Positions 9,234 to 18,874 of a DNA stretch of 64,000 bases are shown here, piece after piece. A model generated the notes under the pieces. The model saw only the letters and a list, made by a program, of their open reading frames with translations. It was not told where the DNA came from and did no database searches. A program made the position numbers and the translations under genes. The first letter of the stretch is position 1; every line of letters starts with the position of its first letter. The stretch is from NCBI RefSeq assembly GCF_019402665.1, contig NZ_VSST01000015.1, forward strand, positions 248,001 to 312,000. Reading direction: 5' to 3'. This stretch comes from Bradyrhizobium canariense. Its GTDB lineage: Bacteria; Pseudomonadota; Alphaproteobacteria; Rhizobiales; Xanthobacteraceae.

Positions 9234-11327
9234 ATGACGTTCGGTCGCCGCGCAGACCCGACAAGCTCCGGATCGACCGCTGCCGCCGCGTCGTGGCAGA
9301 CGCGACATGCGTCAAACGGCGAGTCGCGCGAATCCGCCGCGCGCTTGGGCGGTGCGCTCACGGCCGCGGGTGCGCTCGCTTTCATGCGGAACAACGCTCG
9401 CCGCATCCTGACGCTTGCTCTGGCGATTTTTTCCCTTGGCGTCATCGTTCTCTTGGTGATCCCGGTGCGATTTGCGGCGACCGCGCTGGTGGTGGTCGAT
9501 CCACGCGAGCAACGCGTGACCTCGGAGCAGGACGTTCTGCCGGGCATCGGGCAGGATAGCGCTGCGCTGCAAAGCCTGGTCGAAGTGGCGAAGTCCGACG
9601 GCTTTCTCAAGCCGCTGATCGAGCAGCTCAAGATTCGGGACGACGAGGACATTTCCGGGGGACATACCGACCCCGCGCGCCTGCTCGAGAGATTCCGCAA
9701 CCGCCTCGACATTTCCCGGCGCGGGCTGACCTATGTCATCGCCATCCGCTTCACGTCGAACCGGCCGGAGCGGGCCGCTTACTACGCCAATGCCATCGCC
9801 GAGGCGTTCGTCGCCAGCCAGGGCCGCAGCCGCACCGATGCGACCGACGAGGCCGCCGACTGGCTCAGTGGCCGGCTCAAATCATTGAGCGAACGGTTGA
9901 AGGCGTCAGAGGACGCCGTGGCCACGTTCAAGCTCGAGCACAGGATCGTCAACGCGGGCAAGGATTCCACCACCCAGCAATTGCGGGTCACCGAACTGTC
10001 GCAGCAGGTTGCCGCTGCGCGCGCCAGGACCGAAGAGGCGAAGGCCCGCTACGAGCAGGCACAGCGCGACGTGAAGGCGAATGTCGACAGTCCCGTCAAG
10101 CAGGATCTGCTGAGCGCCCTGCGCGCGCAGCGGTCGGCGCTCAATGACCAGATTGCGCAGAAGCGGGCGGTGTTCGGCGACCGCCATCCCGACCTCGTCA
10201 TGTCGTACAGCCAGTTGACCGATCTCAACAGGCAGATCGAGGTTGAGCGGACGAAGGGCATCGACACCGCAAAATCGGAATACGAGGCCCAGCGCGAACA
10301 GCAGAAGGCGCTGGAAGGCCAGATGAAGGCGGCGGAATCGCAGCTTCTGGTCGATGGTCAGGCACTGGTCCGGCTCCAGGAGCTGCAGCGCGACGCCGAG
10401 GCCAACAGAAACATCTACGAGCAGTTCCTCTCGCGCTCCAAGACGACGAACGAGCAGCGCCTCTTGCAGAGCTCCCAGACCAAGATTGCGTCGTCCGCCA
10501 TTCCGCCGCTGCGCTCGACCCTTCCACCGCTGTCCTTGCTGCTCGCCGCTCTCGCGATCGGTTCGCTGCTGACATCGACGGCGGTCGTTGCCGCCACGGG
10601 ACGCGGATCGGACAAATCCGCTCCCGATATCCGCGACCCCGAACCGGCTCCGCGCCAGCCCGCGACGTGGTCGCGTCCGCCCATTTGGGCCCGCATTCCC
10701 GACTTGGCGCCAGGCGAAGCCCCCAGAAACATCTGGCAAGCTCCGGTGTCCGCGACGACCGAACTCGATCTCGGTCTCCACCTGCGTCCGCTGCTGGAGC
10801 GGCTGGAGAAGGTGCCGGGACCTCGTGGCAAGGTCGTCCTCGTGATGTCGGTCGGGAAGCGCGCCGGCGGCAACACCGTCGCGCGGTCGCTGAATCGATG
10901 GGCCGTGAACACGGGCAGGCTGAGCGTGTTGATCCGGGTCGAGCCGGACCTCGGCGGTGCCGGAGCTGGCCTCGCCAAGGGCCAGGCCGACGGCATGACC
11001 ACCGCAGATTTCCGCAGCGTCGATGAGCTCCTGAACGCCAGCAAGAAGCCCCAGCCACAGCCCGCGGACGATATTCGTTCGGAGTTCGATCTGATTGTCG
11101 TCCACGCCACCTCCCTGGCCTTGCAGCCGGAGGCGGCGGCGCTGGCTGCTCACGCCGATCTTGTCATGCTGGTCGCGCGCGAAGACGCAGTCGACTCGGC
11201 CGCAATGCGCAGGGCGACCGCTGCGCTCTCCCGGTTTGCCGGCGTGCCGACGGGCATCGTCGTCAATCGTGTGCCGGCCGGCCCGTCGGCGTCGCGTCGC
11301 GGCGAAGTGTTGGGGCTGGCTGGTTGA
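9234..11327 (+). CDS. ExoP/GumC-type polysaccharide chain-length protein with a degenerate kinase domain
   Basis: Inner-membrane polysaccharide co-polymerase, 697 aa. It has a Wzz domain with a first membrane helix at ~56-79, a long periplasmic coiled-coil region (~190-420, rich in Q, E, R, K and A), a proline-rich segment (AIPPLRSTLPPLS) and a second helix at ~427-451. A cytoplasmic BY-kinase-like domain follows. Where a BY-kinase should have a GxxxxGK[ST] Walker A, this protein has MSVGKRAGGNTVA (~residue 537), lacking the GK[ST] end. The later strands FDLIVVHA and DLVMLVAREDAV survive, and there is no tyrosine-rich tail. It probably sets chain length without kinase activity. The start is chosen as the longest in-frame ATG; an ATG at codon 50 is possible. 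Confidence 0.85.
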   Translation: MTFGRRADPTSSGSTAAAASWQTRHASNGESRESAARLGGALTAAGALAFMRNNARRILTLALAIFSLGVIVLLVIPVRFAATALVVVDPREQRVTSEQDVLPGIGQDSAALQSLVEVAKSDGFLKPLIEQLKIRDDEDISGGHTDPARLLERFRNRLDISRRGLTYVIAIRFTSNRPERAAYYANAIAEAFVASQGRSRTDATDEAADWLSGRLKSLSERLKASEDAVATFKLEHRIVNAGKDSTTQQLRVTELSQQVAAARARTEEAKARYEQAQRDVKANVDSPVKQDLLSALRAQRSALNDQIAQKRAVFGDRHPDLVMSYSQLTDLNRQIEVERTKGIDTAKSEYEAQREQQKALEGQMKAAESQLLVDGQALVRLQELQRDAEANRNIYEQFLSRSKTTNEQRLLQSSQTKIASSAIPPLRSTLPPLSLLLAALAIGSLLTSTAVVAATGRGSDKSAPDIRDPEPAPRQPATWSRPPIWARIPDLAPGEAPRNIWQAPVSATTELDLGLHLRPLLERLEKVPGPRGKVVLVMSVGKRAGGNTVARSLNRWAVNTGRLSVLIRVEPDLGGAGAGLAKGQADGMTTADFRSVDELLNASKKPQPQPADDIRSEFDLIVVHATSLALQPEAAALAAHADLVMLVAREDAVDSAAMRRATAALSRFAGVPTGIVVNRVPAGPSASRRGEVLGLAG

Positions 11328-11385
11328 CGCCACCGGCAACGGATTGCCGAGCCGAGCCGTGCCATTGCCTCGGCTGACCAGAGGT

Positions 11386-12732
11386 CTATTCGCCGGAGTC
11401 CACGCCACGGACCGCGTAGGCGCTGGGCTTCGATGCCGAGAAGCGCAAAAGCCCCAAAATCGAAGGATCGACCCCGGTTCGCCGCCGACAGAGGATATTG
11501 AGGGCGATGGTCGCGAGCGCCAGCGACACAGTGGCCGAGATCGCTGCGCCAAGAACGCCGAGCGAGGGAATGAGGACGAGAAATCCGACCAGCCGCAGCG
11601 CTACATTCCCGGCGATCACGGGGACATACTCGCGCTCATAGCCGGTCAGCTGCAAGATTGCCGCAGAAGGACCGCCCGCCGCCTGGAACGCTGTTCCGAT
11701 CGCGAGCACGATCAGGACCCAGTGCTGCGCAGCAAAATGCGGCCCGAACAGGTTGAGCAGATGGGGACCTCCAACCCAGATCAGGAGAAGTCCGCTGACC
11801 ACGCACACCGCGGTTACTTCCGCCATGAGCCGCAACGTTCGCTCGAATTCCTGATGGTTCTTGCTGAAGTACAGCGAGGGGAGCCGACGTGCGCCAAAAC
11901 TGTACAGTGCGGCCGACAGCATGGCGAAGATGTTGGCCAGCCGCGAAGCGGCAAAGTAAATTCCGGCGGTTGTGGGGTCCAGCATCCAATAGACCAGAAT
12001 GACGTCGAAATACTGGTTCGCGGCTTCGAGGATGGATGCGACCCAGAAATGAAGCGCGCTCGATCTCCAGCGCGACGTCTCGGACCCCACCGCCGTGCCG
12101 CGGAAATCCGGCAGGGTTCGCGCAATCGCGATGATCTGTGCAATCAGTCCGACCGACATGGCAATCGTCATCACGGCGATCAATTCGGCGGGATCGAGCT
12201 GGCGATGGCCGAACATGATTGCAAGCAGGAACAGCACGACGCTGACGCGCCAGAAGAACTCCCTGTTTCCTTCTCCCATGAGAATGCTGACCAGGGAGCG
12301 TGCGATCTGGCTGCCAAGCATCAGTCCCGCATTCACGGCCGTGTAGGCCGACACCGCGAGAACCAGCAGCCACGAGGCGCCTTTGATGTTCGCGCCGATC
12401 GCCATTGTGCCGATCGCGATCAGCATCGCGACGGAGGAAATTTTGAGGCTCGATAGCAGCACGCCTTTGGTGAGATCGGGCTGATTTCCCACCCGATACT
12501 CGTTCAGAAATCGCACCAGCAGCGATTCCTGGCCCACCAGTCCGACGACCGCTGCCATCTGGGCCACCGAAAGCCAGGTCGCAAAGATACCAAACCCATC
12601 GGGCGACATCGTTCGTGCCGCAAGCGAGAACAACGCGAACGCAAGCGCGCCGCTACCAACCTTGAGAAGGATGGTTCCGGCAACACCGCGCGTCACGTCG
12701 CGCCGCATGAATTGGACGATGGATTCGATCAT
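11386..12732 (-). CDS. Wzx-like polysaccharide flippase (MOP superfamily)
   Basis: Polytopic inner-membrane protein, 448 aa, with 12-14 predicted hydrophobic helices. It moves undecaprenyl-linked repeat units to the periplasm in Wzy-dependent pathways. The N-terminal pattern (GVAGTILLKVGSGALAF, then ARTMSPDGFGIFATW) is the typical opening of polysaccharide biosynthesis flippases. The segment YFDVILVYWMLDPTTAGIYFAA matches the conserved central region with 'aG.Y..A' features. It converges on the ExoP-like gene with a 58-nt spacer holding a weak AGCCGAG/CTCGGCT inverted pair. Substrate specificity cannot be inferred. Confidence 0.82.
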   Translation of the reverse strand: MIESIVQFMRRDVTRGVAGTILLKVGSGALAFALFSLAARTMSPDGFGIFATWLSVAQMAAVVGLVGQESLLVRFLNEYRVGNQPDLTKGVLLSSLKISSVAMLIAIGTMAIGANIKGASWLLVLAVSAYTAVNAGLMLGSQIARSLVSILMGEGNREFFWRVSVVLFLLAIMFGHRQLDPAELIAVMTIAMSVGLIAQIIAIARTLPDFRGTAVGSETSRWRSSALHFWVASILEAANQYFDVILVYWMLDPTTAGIYFAASRLANIFAMLSAALYSFGARRLPSLYFSKNHQEFERTLRLMAEVTAVCVVSGLLLIWVGGPHLLNLFGPHFAAQHWVLIVLAIGTAFQAAGGPSAAILQLTGYEREYVPVIAGNVALRLVGFLVLIPSLGVLGAAISATVSLALATIALNILCRRRTGVDPSILGLLRFSASKPSAYAVRGVDSGE

Positions 12733-13163
12733 GGAGATTTAAGGGGCAACTTCCCCTGAAGAGACATTTCAGATTACCTGCAAAAGCCTAGCATGCCGAA
12801 AAACCGCGAGTGTTAATGGACGGCCTCCATGATCCTGCCGACCGCGGCGATGTCGCGGCATGCCTGTTGCTTCACTATGGAACATTGCTGATCCCATTGT
12901 CCCAGATAGAGCAAAGTGCGGCCTGATCGCGTGGCGGCATAGCGCCGCATCGACGGCCAATGAGGCGAGATGAGCCGCTGGAATGCGGACCGGCTCGCCG
13001 GGAATGCCTACCCCGAGCAAGGCGCGTGCCGGATCTCGTCGGGCCGGGCCGGTCTCCGCTGCATTAACCGAGATATCGAGAAATGATCGCGTTTGGTCCT
13101 GCGATGCGACATCAGGCGAGAGAATTGCACGGGCAATCATCGTTGACCGTGGGAGCCTGGACC
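12733..13163. other. Gene-poor divergent spacer, 431 nt
   Basis: Lies between the flippase start (minus) and the FAD oxidoreductase start (plus), so both promoters are expected here. A minus-strand open frame of 123 codons (12769-13140) exists, but it has arginine/histidine-rich composition, no domain signature and no ribosome site, so I do not call it. No repeat or strong hairpin was seen. Confidence 0.45.
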
Positions 13164-14387
13164 ATGACGGCGGATAGCAACGCGCCCGAGCCGATTGCCG
13201 CAGCCGGCCCTTCGACGATCGTCGCCGACATTGTGATCGTTGGCGGCGGCCTCGCGGGCTCGCTCGCGGCGGCCGTGCTCGCGCGGTCAGGGCATCGTGT
13301 CGCGCTCGTCGACAAGCGCGCGGTCTATCCGGACGAGTTCCGGGTCGAGAAAATTGGCGGCCATCAGCTGGAGATGTTGCGCAAGCTGGGCTTCCTCGAC
13401 GCGCTCGACAGCGTCGCCTGCCGATATGATCAGGTGCTCAATATCAGGGAAGGCAAGGTGGTCGATATCAGCGTCGGCCGGGCTTACGGACTAGCCTATG
13501 CCGATCTCGTCGCCATGGCGCGCAGTCAACTGCCTGATCCGTCCAGCCTGATCGTCGACGAGGTCACTGCCGTCAACTGTAGCGACGATATCCAGCATAT
13601 CGAGCTCGCGTCCGGGAGACGCATGACAGCGCGCCTCGTCGTGTTGGCCACGGGCATGGCGGGCGTTCTCGGTTACAAGCTCGGTATCAAGCGGCGGGTG
13701 CTGGCCGAGCGTCATTCGGTCACGTTCGGATTCACGATCGCGCGCCGAGACGATGCGCCGTTCGATTTCGAGGCGCTGACCTGTTACGGCGAGCGCACGG
13801 CGGACGGCATCGATTATCTCAGCCTGTTTCCCGTGCGTGCCGGCATGCGGGCAAATCTCTTCATGTTCCGCGACGCGGCCGATCCGATCATGCGCGAGCT
13901 GCGCCGCGAACCGGAAGCGACGGTGTTGCGCCTGCTGCCGGGTTTGCGGCCTTACCTCGGCGATTTCCACGTGATCGACCGGGTGCAGAATTGGGTGATG
14001 GACCTGTCCGTCGTGGAAGGACATCTCCAGCCCGGCGTCGTGCTCATCGGCGATGCGTTCCAGACCAATTGCCCTGCCGCCGGCACCGGCGTTGCCCGCC
14101 TGCTGGTCGATGTCGACCGCCTCTGCACCGAATATGCGCCGCGTTGGCTCGTGACCGAAGGCATGAGCCAGGACAAGATTTCGGAATTCTATTCCGATGT
14201 CGACAAGGTCGCGGCGGACCAGCAGTCGCTGAAGATGGCGCACTTCCGGCAGGCGCTGACGTCCCGCAACGATATCGGCTGGGACGTGCGACGGCGCCTG
14301 CACTTCCTGCGACGCAGGATCACCCACCGGGTCGATCAAATGCGGCCGGGCTGGCTCGCGCATGTTCGAGGCGCGCTACGCGCCTGA
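13164..14387 (+). CDS. FAD-dependent oxidoreductase (class A monooxygenase/halogenase-like fold) in the polysaccharide cluster
   Basis: About 407 aa. The N-terminal FAD-binding motif is DIVIVGGGLAGSLAAAVLA (~residue 22), followed by a basic DKR where the ribose-binding acid is expected. The second FAD motif, VVLIGDAFQTNCPAAGTGV (~residue 292), is the GD motif of the PHBH-like superfamily. The C-terminus is very basic and has no transmembrane helix. I chose the ATG with GGGAG eight bases upstream; a more upstream in-frame ATG (13083) would add 27 residues without conserved features. Homologous folds include geranylgeranyl reductases, tryptophan halogenases and hydroxylases, so the reaction is open. 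Position between flippase and acyltransferase genes suggests a role in modifying a surface polymer or lipid. Confidence 0.75.
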   Translation: MTADSNAPEPIAAAGPSTIVADIVIVGGGLAGSLAAAVLARSGHRVALVDKRAVYPDEFRVEKIGGHQLEMLRKLGFLDALDSVACRYDQVLNIREGKVVDISVGRAYGLAYADLVAMARSQLPDPSSLIVDEVTAVNCSDDIQHIELASGRRMTARLVVLATGMAGVLGYKLGIKRRVLAERHSVTFGFTIARRDDAPFDFEALTCYGERTADGIDYLSLFPVRAGMRANLFMFRDAADPIMRELRREPEATVLRLLPGLRPYLGDFHVIDRVQNWVMDLSVVEGHLQPGVVLIGDAFQTNCPAAGTGVARLLVDVDRLCTEYAPRWLVTEGMSQDKISEFYSDVDKVAADQQSLKMAHFRQALTSRNDIGWDVRRRLHFLRRRITHRVDQMRPGWLAHVRGALRA

Positions 14388-14416
14388 GAGCCGCACTCAT
14401 CGGGGCCTCGCGCCGG

Positions 14417-15553
14417 TCAGCGCGTGGGCGTTGAGGTCCGGGTCGGCAGGAGCCGGAACTCCGACATTCGCTTGGCGGCCAGTTTGAGCCAGGGCGCCTG
14501 CTTCAGTGCGAACAAGGAAATGGCGCCCACGGTGCTGCCGGCCTGCGTGACCACCCACATCGGCGCGGGCTGCGCGCCGAACTGCTTCTTGTAGGGCTCG
14601 TCACCGATGGTGAAATCGAGCATCTGATCCCCGCGCTCAATGCAGTCCTTCGCGACTTGCTCGAACATCAGCGCGCCCAGGGACTGGCTCTTGTATCCGG
14701 CAATGTCGAAGGCGCTCATGATAACGAGGAAGCTGCCTCGATGGCAGAGCCCGAGCACGGCGGCAATCACCTCGCCATCCATCTTCATGGCATAGAGCCG
14801 GACAAAGGAGCCGAGGCCGCGCTGCGCCATCTCGGAATAGAAGCCGTAATATTCGGAGCGCTGGAGCAGATCTCCGTCGCCTTGCGCCTGAAAGCGCGGA
14901 CCGCGGAATTTTCGCATCACGTCCATCGCCTCGATCACGGAGGCGCTGTCGCCGCAGCATGAAAAACTCAGATCGCCCTTCTTCTGGAGCTGCCGGGATT
15001 TTTTTGCGAGCTCCTTCTGGTAGGAACGGTCCATCGCGCTGGCGCGCCATTGCTCGAACGGCGCGACGAGAACGGTCGCGTAGGCGTTGGAGTCCATCGC
15101 GGCGCGGCGGGGCGTAGCCAGGAGGTTCTCGATCGGAAGCCGTCCATCCGGGAGCTTGGTCATTCGGAGCAGATCGAACGGGCGGACAAGGTACCTGATT
15201 TCTGCGCACGCGCTCTCGTCCTTGAGCAGCTCGGAAAAGACCTGCGGACTGCACACCGGAGCCAGATAGTCGGAGACGCGAAGGTCGGCGAATTCGACGG
15301 TCCGTATCGGGCCGCGCCGGATCCGCAGCAAGGGCAGCACCATCGCAAGGGCGCCCGTCGCGCGGTGGCGGACCACGACAACCAGAGGCGTTGCGCCTGC
15401 ATGAGACGCGAGCCTGGTATAGAGGGTGTCGAGCCAGAGCGGATGCTGGAACGCGGTGGCGGCCGAGTTGTCGAACAGCTCCGCGTAATCAGGCGACAGG
15501 AAGTCGAATCCCTGCTCGATGGCGATGTCGAATGTGTTGCTAGGTCTGTTCAT
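14417..15553 (-). CDS. CelD/BcsL-type GNAT acyltransferase
   Basis: 378 aa, with the C-terminal Acetyltransf_6 (FemAB-like GNAT) domain of proteins involved in polysaccharide acylation. Visible features are a long acceptor-side N-terminal half, then the cofactor-side segment FVRLYAMKMDGEVIAAVLGLCHRGSFLVI and the terminal FTIGDEPYKKQFGA. The last of these is the very characteristic D-x(1,2)-x-G-x-E-x-YK motif of this family. It is a cytoplasmic enzyme by lack of a signal peptide. It lies between the FAD oxidoreductase (convergent, 29-nt gap) and the Wzy-like gene (divergent). The acyl donor and polymer acceptor are unknown. Confidence 0.83.
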   Translation of the reverse strand: MNRPSNTFDIAIEQGFDFLSPDYAELFDNSAATAFQHPLWLDTLYTRLASHAGATPLVVVVRHRATGALAMVLPLLRIRRGPIRTVEFADLRVSDYLAPVCSPQVFSELLKDESACAEIRYLVRPFDLLRMTKLPDGRLPIENLLATPRRAAMDSNAYATVLVAPFEQWRASAMDRSYQKELAKKSRQLQKKGDLSFSCCGDSASVIEAMDVMRKFRGPRFQAQGDGDLLQRSEYYGFYSEMAQRGLGSFVRLYAMKMDGEVIAAVLGLCHRGSFLVIMSAFDIAGYKSQSLGALMFEQVAKDCIERGDQMLDFTIGDEPYKKQFGAQPAPMWVVTQAGSTVGAISLFALKQAPWLKLAAKRMSEFRLLPTRTSTPTR

Positions 15554-15682
15554 GATAACCAGGGAAGCCGGATAGCTCGGGACCGTCGATCGAACCGGAT
15601 CTGCGCTTTATAGCAGGGTCATTACAGGCGAGACACCGGCGGCGTGTGATTTGCACTAATGCTTCAAGCAGGGCTCGTATCG

Positions 15683-15697
15683 TTACCAAACCGTTAA
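15683..15697. promoter_or_regulatory. Possible CtrA-like half-conserved site upstream of the wzy-like gene
   Basis: TTAC-N7-TTAA, one base off the alphaproteobacterial CtrA consensus TTAA-N7-TTAA, about 85 nt before the polymerase start. A second AT-rich motif (TTAACCGCGCTTAA, spacing 6) is closer to the gene. Both could be chance in an AT-rich spacer. Low confidence. Confidence 0.2.
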
Positions 15698-15779
15698 TTT
15701 CTCGCAACGGCGCCGCCTCGCGGGGTGAAGATCGACCTGCGCTAGCGAATTATTAACCGCGCTTAAGGAAGGTCATCTC

Positions 15780-17090
15780 ATGGCCAGCCTGCAGACCGAG
15801 GTGGATTCCGGGGCACCCGGGCGCGCGATCTGGACGACGCGCAGCGTTGGCGTCGAGAGGATAGCCAGGATCGCGATCAGCTGTTCGATCACCATCAACG
15901 TGGTCGCATCGATGGGCATCTTCAACGCTGCGCTAGTGCCGGCGGAGCTGAGCTTTCTGCAACAGGCCATAGCCCTTCTGATGTGGGCTATCCTGATCTA
16001 CGCAAGTGCATTCGTGCAGCCGCGCCTGCGGTTGCAGGTCAATCCCGATCTGGTGGCGCTGGTCGCATTCTATGCCTTCGCTATTCTCTCGGTGTTCTGG
16101 TCCAGCCTGAGCGTCGCGGCGATCATGAAGAGCGCGGCGCTTGCGATGACGACGTTCGGCGCATTTTGCCTCGTCACGCGCGTCGACGTGGACGACATCG
16201 TGAGAGCCACGGCCCTTGGGCTCTTCATATTGGTCGCCGCGTCGGCTGTCTGTGCGTTGGCCGTGCCCGACATCGGGATCGACCACAGCTGGATGCACAA
16301 CGGTCAATGGCAGGGCGTCTACGAATCCAAGCAGACGCTCGGCTTCGTCGGCGCGTATCTGATGTTCTTGGCCTGCTATCAAAAGATGACGGGGCAGGGG
16401 TGGCTGGCCTTCCTCGCCGTGTTCCTGTTGGCGTCGACATGTGTGCTCGCGTCGGAATCGCGCGGCGCCGGCGCTGTCGCCCTGGCCGCCTGCGCCATGC
16501 TCGTGACCTCGATGTGGTCGGTCGGCTGCATGAGGCTCTATGCGCTCCTGCCGTCGGTCATGTGCGTTCTTGCCGGACTTCTGATCCTGTATTTCTACGT
16601 GACGGGATACGACGCGATCCATATCGGCGATGCCAGTATCGATTTCACCGAACGAACCTTCATCTGGCATTACGCGATAAGCCATTTCAACGATGCGCCG
16701 CTGCTCGGCTTCGGCATCAACGGCTTCTGGACCATCCCGTCGATCTACGATTATTTCGAACAGAATCACGGCTGGGTGCTCGACAATTATCACAGCGGCT
16801 ACATCGCGATCCTGATGGAAACCGGCTTCCTGGGGTACATGCTCTTTGCTGCGAGCGTCCTCCTGTTTTCGCACAAGATCCTTCATCTGATTTCCGCTCG
16901 CACGATCGACCGATCGCATTGTGCCCTCATCATCGGATTTGTCGTCCTCAGCTTTCAGACCAATTTTACGGAGACGACGTTCCTTCGCTCGACGATGTTC
17001 ACATCGGTGCTCCTGGTGGGATTTTTCTTCGCGACGTGCAGGCCGGTGCGACCGACGGAATTCCAGGCTCTAGGAATGGAAGCGGTATGA
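15780..17090 (+). CDS. O-antigen ligase/Wzy-type polysaccharide polymerase family membrane protein
   Basis: Inner-membrane polymerase or ligase, 436 aa, with ~10-12 hydrophobic helices and the large periplasmic loop of the Wzy_C (PF04932) family. In that loop the segment DNYHSGYIAILMETGFLGY carries the conserved histidine followed by 'E.G..G'. An earlier arginine-containing stretch is FTERTFIWHYAISHF. A Shine-Dalgarno AAGGAAGG precedes the ATG. It overlaps the next gene by ATGA, so the exported GH5 enzyme is translationally coupled to it. In a Wzx/Wzy pathway it would join repeat units on the periplasmic side. Confidence 0.83.
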   Translation: MASLQTEVDSGAPGRAIWTTRSVGVERIARIAISCSITINVVASMGIFNAALVPAELSFLQQAIALLMWAILIYASAFVQPRLRLQVNPDLVALVAFYAFAILSVFWSSLSVAAIMKSAALAMTTFGAFCLVTRVDVDDIVRATALGLFILVAASAVCALAVPDIGIDHSWMHNGQWQGVYESKQTLGFVGAYLMFLACYQKMTGQGWLAFLAVFLLASTCVLASESRGAGAVALAACAMLVTSMWSVGCMRLYALLPSVMCVLAGLLILYFYVTGYDAIHIGDASIDFTERTFIWHYAISHFNDAPLLGFGINGFWTIPSIYDYFEQNHGWVLDNYHSGYIAILMETGFLGYMLFAASVLLFSHKILHLISARTIDRSHCALIIGFVVLSFQTNFTETTFLRSTMFTSVLLVGFFFATCRPVRPTEFQALGMEAV

Positions 17091-18112
17091 CCGCCACGCG
17101 CGCTCGCTGGTCGAGAAGCTTCAATCTCGCGGTAGCGGCGTTCTTCCTTGCATCGCTGTTCTCCCACGCCCACGGGGCCGAGCAGACCGCCGCCCGTGAC
17201 ATGCCAAAACTGGGTCGCGGTATCAACATTCTCGGCTACGATGGTATCTGGGAAGGCGGCCAAAACGCGCCATTTCGCCTGGACAATCTGACCGCCATCA
17301 AGAAAGCCGGGTTCGCGCATGTCAGGATCAATTTCTTCGGCTTCAAGTTCATGGGGCCGGGGAATGTCATGGACGAAATCGTCCTGAGGCGGCTCGACGC
17401 CGTCATCGAGGAGGTTCTCGCGAGGAAGCTCGTTCCCATCGTCGACGAGCACGATACTCATCTTTGCCAGCGCGACGTTTCCGAATGCGCCGAGAAGCTC
17501 AAGGCGTTCTGGCGGCAGATCGCCGAGCGCTATGCCGGAAAATATCCGGCACTCGTCTTCGAGGTGTTGAACGAGCCTGGTGGGGAAATGACGTCCGCCG
17601 GCTGGAATTCGCTCCTCAATGAATGTCTCGGCATTATCCGTCGCACCAATCCCGAACGGCCGGTCATCGCCGCCGTTCTCAACACCGACGAGATCCCTGT
17701 CGACGCGCTGGCTCTGCCGCCAGAGGACAGGCATCTCATCGTCACGTTTCATTATTACGCGCCGATACGGTTCACCCATCAGGGCGCGCCGTGGTCTCCG
17801 ACGTTTTCGCGGATCGGGCCCCTGGACTGGGGCAGCCCGGAGGATGAAGCGAAGGCTGCCGCGGACTTCAGGAAGATGAGCCTCTGGGCGGAGAAAGAGC
17901 AGCGCCCGGTTTATGTCGGCGAGTTCGGAGTGTACGAGCGTGCGCCATCCGACAGCCGGCAGCGATATTTGTCATTCGTGGCGAGAAGCGCCGATAGGCT
18001 CGGCTGGTCATGGGCCTACTGGCAGTTCGATCACGACTTTGCCGCCTTCGACAGCGCGCGTCAGGCCTGGAAGCCAGGTATCCTGCGTGCGCTGATGCCG
18101 CCGATGCGTTGA
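17087..18112 (+). CDS. Exported glycoside hydrolase family 5 (cellulase-like)
   Basis: About 341 aa. An N-terminal signal peptide (basic MTATRARWSRS, hydrophobic core, cut near AHGAEQ) sends it to the periplasm or outside. The GH5 (beta/alpha)8 barrel shows GFAHVRINFFGF, the proton donor in VFEVLNEPGG, a conserved His-Tyr in FHYYAPIRFTHQ, and the nucleophile Glu in VYVGEFGVYE. The frame is open far upstream inside the polymerase gene, but the true start is the ATG overlapping the polymerase stop (ATGA). A hydrolase coupled to the polymerase suggests trimming or turnover of the polymer being made, as ExoK/ExsH do for succinoglycan. The bond specificity is unknown. Confidence 0.87.
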   Translation: MTATRARWSRSFNLAVAAFFLASLFSHAHGAEQTAARDMPKLGRGINILGYDGIWEGGQNAPFRLDNLTAIKKAGFAHVRINFFGFKFMGPGNVMDEIVLRRLDAVIEEVLARKLVPIVDEHDTHLCQRDVSECAEKLKAFWRQIAERYAGKYPALVFEVLNEPGGEMTSAGWNSLLNECLGIIRRTNPERPVIAAVLNTDEIPVDALALPPEDRHLIVTFHYYAPIRFTHQGAPWSPTFSRIGPLDWGSPEDEAKAAADFRKMSLWAEKEQRPVYVGEFGVYERAPSDSRQRYLSFVARSADRLGWSWAYWQFDHDFAAFDSARQAWKPGILRALMPPMR

Positions 18113-18874
18113 AGTCGGGTCCCAAGCCCGCTCATGTCGCGGAAGGAGTGTCGGGCCTTGTCCCGTCGGGCAAAACACCCGCCACCGCGTCAACCCCTCT
18201 CCGCAAAAATATTCCACTTTACCGAAATTCGGTTTTGGCGTATGTGTCGCTCATCCCGGCTCATCCTTGAGGGGCGATCTTGTGGTCGTCACGTTCGCGA
18301 GCCGGGCTTGCGGTGGACGCGGCAGCGTTCGGGTGCGAGTGGCCAAGGGCAGGGCGGATTGCTCTCCGTGAGCCCAAGGCTTCGTTCCGACGAGCGGCGC
18401 TGCTAGGCTTCGTCTCGTCTGTAAGTTTCCGGCTCTGTCGACAGGGCTGGAAAAACTGCGGCGAAATGGCGAACCGTGCGTACGGCAAAACCGTGTGGTC
18501 CTGGCCGTCGTTGCTACGGTCAAGCCCTGGCGAATGCGGCATCCGCGTCAACCGGCGCGGTGCCGGTGAATTTCGTTGGGACGAGGGAGGCCAGCAGGAA
18601 CTCGGCTCCCGGGAGAGCACGGCATAAGCCGTCCAACCATCGCGCAGGGAAGGCCGAGTGATTGGCACCACCTGTATGCTGCTGTGCGGTTTCCTTGCGC
18701 ACCATTTTCGCGCAGCGGACCGCGGGTGCCAGCCGGCACCCGGCCTTCCCTGCGCCCTCTTGGACAAGAGGGGGGAGTGACGAAGCAAAGCTCGGGCGAA
18801 ACACGCCGCGAGGACGCGAAGGTGTGTCTGCAAGTTGAATCTGCATTGGAGGATGACGATGCTGCCCCTTGCTC

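Noticed and set aside
12769..13140. A 123-codon minus-strand frame in the divergent spacer
   Set aside because: Arg/His-rich, no ribosome site or domain, and it occupies the region where two promoters are needed.
15683..15777. CtrA-like TTAA motifs before the wzy-like gene
   Set aside because: Kept only as a low-confidence site: one is a base off consensus and the other has spacing 6 instead of 7, so chance is likely in an AT-rich spacer.
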